From: Pseudaquabacterium inlustre | GTDB lineage: Bacteria; Pseudomonadota; Gammaproteobacteria; Burkholderiales; Burkholderiaceae_C | Assembly (NCBI RefSeq): GCF_038066595.1 | Contig: NZ_JBBUTH010000010.1 | Coordinates: 62,001-126,000 of the forward strand | Length of the DNA: 64,000 bases | Direction: 5' to 3' | Shown here: one piece after another, positions 62,526-64,000 of the stretch | Numbering within the stretch: position 1 is the first letter of the stretch | Layout of the letters: the number at the start of each line of letters is the position of its first letter | Made by a program: the position numbers and the translations under genes | Notes under the pieces: model-generated | The model's database searches: none | Seen by the model: the letters and a program-made list of their open reading frames with translations, nothing else | Told to the model about the DNA's origin: nothing

Positions 62526-63791
62526 ATGACCCAGCCCAAGACGGCGCCCGCCACTTCGGCGCCCGCCACCTGTCCGCACGCCTGTCAGCACAACGGGCCT
62601 GAGGACTTCGACGCCCTGGCCCCCGAGGACTTCGACAGCCCCTACCCGATGTACGCCAGGCTGCGCGCCGAGTGCCCGGTGGCGCGCACGAACGCCTGGG
62701 GCGGCTTCTGGGCGCTCACTCGCCATGAAGACGTGGCCCACGCCGCAGCCGACTGGCGCAGCTTCACCACCACGGTGCAGAACGTGGTGCCGCGCCTGGC
62801 CTTCACCGGCCGCCGCCCGCCGCTGCACCTGGATCCGCCCGAGCACACCACCTACCGCCGCGCCATCGATCCGCTGCTCAGCCGCGAGCGCGTGCAGCGT
62901 CTGGAGCCGGTGATCCGCCGGCTCTCGCGCGAGCTGCTGGCGCCGATGCTGGCGCGCGGCCGCGGCGATATCTGCAGCGAGCTTTCGGCCAAGCTGCCCA
63001 TCGCCGTGTTTGCCGAGTGGATGAACCTGCCCGCTGACCAGGTGGATGCGCTGCGAGAGACCGGCCGTGCCTATGCCATTGCGGTGCAGACCGCGGCCGA
63101 TGACGATGTGCGCCAGACCAGCTTTGCGCTCTACGACATGGCCCGCGCGCTGATCGCCGAGCGCCGCCAGCGCCCCATGCCCGCCGATGAGGACATCACC
63201 AGCGCGCTGCTGGCCCTGCGCGTGGACGGCGCACCGCTGCCCGACGAGCTGGTGGTGGGTGCCGTGCGCCAGATCCTGGTGGTGGGCATCATCGCGCCCA
63301 ATGTGCTGATCGGCAGCATTGCCGTGCACCTGTCTCGCCATCCCGATCTGCAGCAGCGTCTGCGTGCCGATGCCACGCTGATGCCGGCCGCGATCGAGGA
63401 GTTTCTGCGTCTGTACACGCCCTACCGCGGCTTTGCCCGCACGCCCACGCGCGACCTCATGCTGCACGGCGTCACGCTGGCCAAGGACGCGCCGGTGGCC
63501 CTGGTGTACGCCGCCGCCAACCGCGATGAGCGCGTGTTCGAGCGGCCGGATGATTTCATCCTTGACCGGCCCAACATCCGCAGCCACCTGGCCTTTGGCC
63601 GCGGCCCGCATGTGTGCCCCGGCGCCGGGCTGGCGCGGCTGCAGCTGCGTGTGGTGTTCGAGGAACTGCTGGCTGCCACCACGCACTTCGAGGTGGATGG
63701 CCCCATCACCACCACGCGCTGCCCCGAGATCGGCGCGCTGGAGGTTCCGTTGAAGCTGATGCCGTCCAAGCAGTCAGGTGGCGCGGCATGA
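62526..63791 (+). CDS. Cytochrome P450
   Basis: A 421-residue soluble P450. The haem ligand is C364 in FGRGPHVCPGAG and the ExxR pair is E292/R295. The I-helix lacks the usual Ala/Gly-Gly-x-Asp/Glu-Thr-Thr group; the corresponding residues are VGIIAP (253-258), so the acid-alcohol pair for oxygen activation is missing or replaced. GGAGA lies about 10 bp before the ATG. The stop overlaps the next gene by 4 bp (ATGA), so monooxygenase and transporter are coupled. No ferredoxin partner is adjacent. Substrate unknown, perhaps an aromatic compound given the neighbourhood. Confidence 0.94.
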   Translation: MTQPKTAPATSAPATCPHACQHNGPEDFDALAPEDFDSPYPMYARLRAECPVARTNAWGGFWALTRHEDVAHAAADWRSFTTTVQNVVPRLAFTGRRPPLHLDPPEHTTYRRAIDPLLSRERVQRLEPVIRRLSRELLAPMLARGRGDICSELSAKLPIAVFAEWMNLPADQVDALRETGRAYAIAVQTAADDDVRQTSFALYDMARALIAERRQRPMPADEDITSALLALRVDGAPLPDELVVGAVRQILVVGIIAPNVLIGSIAVHLSRHPDLQQRLRADATLMPAAIEEFLRLYTPYRGFARTPTRDLMLHGVTLAKDAPVALVYAAANRDERVFERPDDFILDRPNIRSHLAFGRGPHVCPGAGLARLQLRVVFEELLAATTHFEVDGPITTTRCPEIGALEVPLKLMPSKQSGGAA

Positions 63792-64000
63792 AGGCGTCTG
63801 ACCTGCATCTGCCCGCCGTGGCGGCCGGCGCTTGCAGCACCACAGGGGTCGACCCCGCCGACGTCAACCGCCTGCTCACGCTGCGCCTGATCCTGCCCTT
63901 TCTGGGCCTGATCGTGCTGAACTCGCTGGACCGCGTGAATGTGGGCTTTGCCGCGCTGCGCATGAACGCCGAACTGGGCTTCAGCCCCGCCACCTACGGC
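63788..64000 (+). CDS. MFS transporter, N-terminal part only (window ends)
   Basis: The first 71 residues are visible, starting at ATG 63788 inside the P450 stop. After a ~30-residue cytoplasmic leader comes LRLILPFLGLIVLNSLDRVN, the first membrane helix and loop with the DRVNVGFAALRMN motif of the anion:cation symporter (ACS) subfamily. These transporters import organic acids, including aromatic and sugar acids. The rest lies outside the window. Confidence 0.85.
   Translation, partial: MKASDLHLPAVAAGACSTTGVDPADVNRLLTLRLILPFLGLIVLNSLDRVNVGFAALRMNAELGFSPATYG

Overview
The window is very GC-rich, densely packed bacterial DNA. Its gene content points to a beta-proteobacterium of the order Burkholderiales. 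The evidence is orphan Bug-type solute receptors, a pobA/AraC-type pobR pair, a gentisate pathway and many aromatic or ester catabolism genes with dedicated regulators. No rRNA, tRNA, CRISPR array, integrase or intact insertion sequence was seen. The organism call is an inference from gene content, not from a marker gene.

Region 1 (0-10 kb): an ArsR-type repressor with its own inverted repeat, a CPA2-type cation/proton antiporter, then a compact six-gene restriction-modification operon: hsdR, Nmad3-like, Nmad2-like, hsdM, a DUF1016 (YhcG-like) nuclease and a half-sized hsdS. Two DNA-base-modification-associated genes between hsdR and hsdM are the most unusual feature here.

Region 2 (10-25 kb): pobA with divergent pobR, a double-hotdog protein, a small membrane protein coupled to a multi-pass membrane protein with a soluble C-terminal domain, an acyl-CoA ligase, a gentisate dioxygenase / fumarylpyruvate hydrolase / Bug receptor operon, the ArgP/ArgO pair, a second Bug receptor and a hybrid histidine kinase.

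Region 3 (25-46 kb): mostly minus-strand oxidative catabolism. It holds an AcoR-like sigma-54 activator, a molybdenum dehydrogenase (two subunits), a PQQ alcohol dehydrogenase with a lanthanide-type Asp signature, a Rieske protein, a lipase-like hydrolase, a decayed DUF1016 gene, then carboxylesterase, AraC regulator, Baeyer-Villiger monooxygenase, ferredoxin-reductase, a MalT/AlkS-like LuxR regulator and a membrane di-iron desaturase. A similar GAC-CGAA-GTC-centred inverted repeat lies 53-61 bp upstream of the LuxR, reductase and desaturase genes. Together these genes could hydroxylate a chain, insert an ester oxygen, hydrolyse the ester and oxidise the alcohol; that pathway is inference.

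Region 4 (46-53 kb): two small secreted proteins, a Bug receptor relic, a truncated hypothetical gene, DJ-1/PfpI with a divergent MocR regulator, a LysR regulator with a divergent exported amidohydrolase, and a gene-poor stretch.

Region 5 (53-64 kb): six tightly packed minus-strand genes (TonB receptor, tannase/feruloyl-esterase-like, FadR/FCD regulator, secreted hydrolase, di-haem cytochrome, OmpA-like). They are divergent from a cytochrome P450 and an MFS transporter that runs off the window. A perfect 12-bp palindrome of the type bound by FCD regulators lies in the divergent promoter region.
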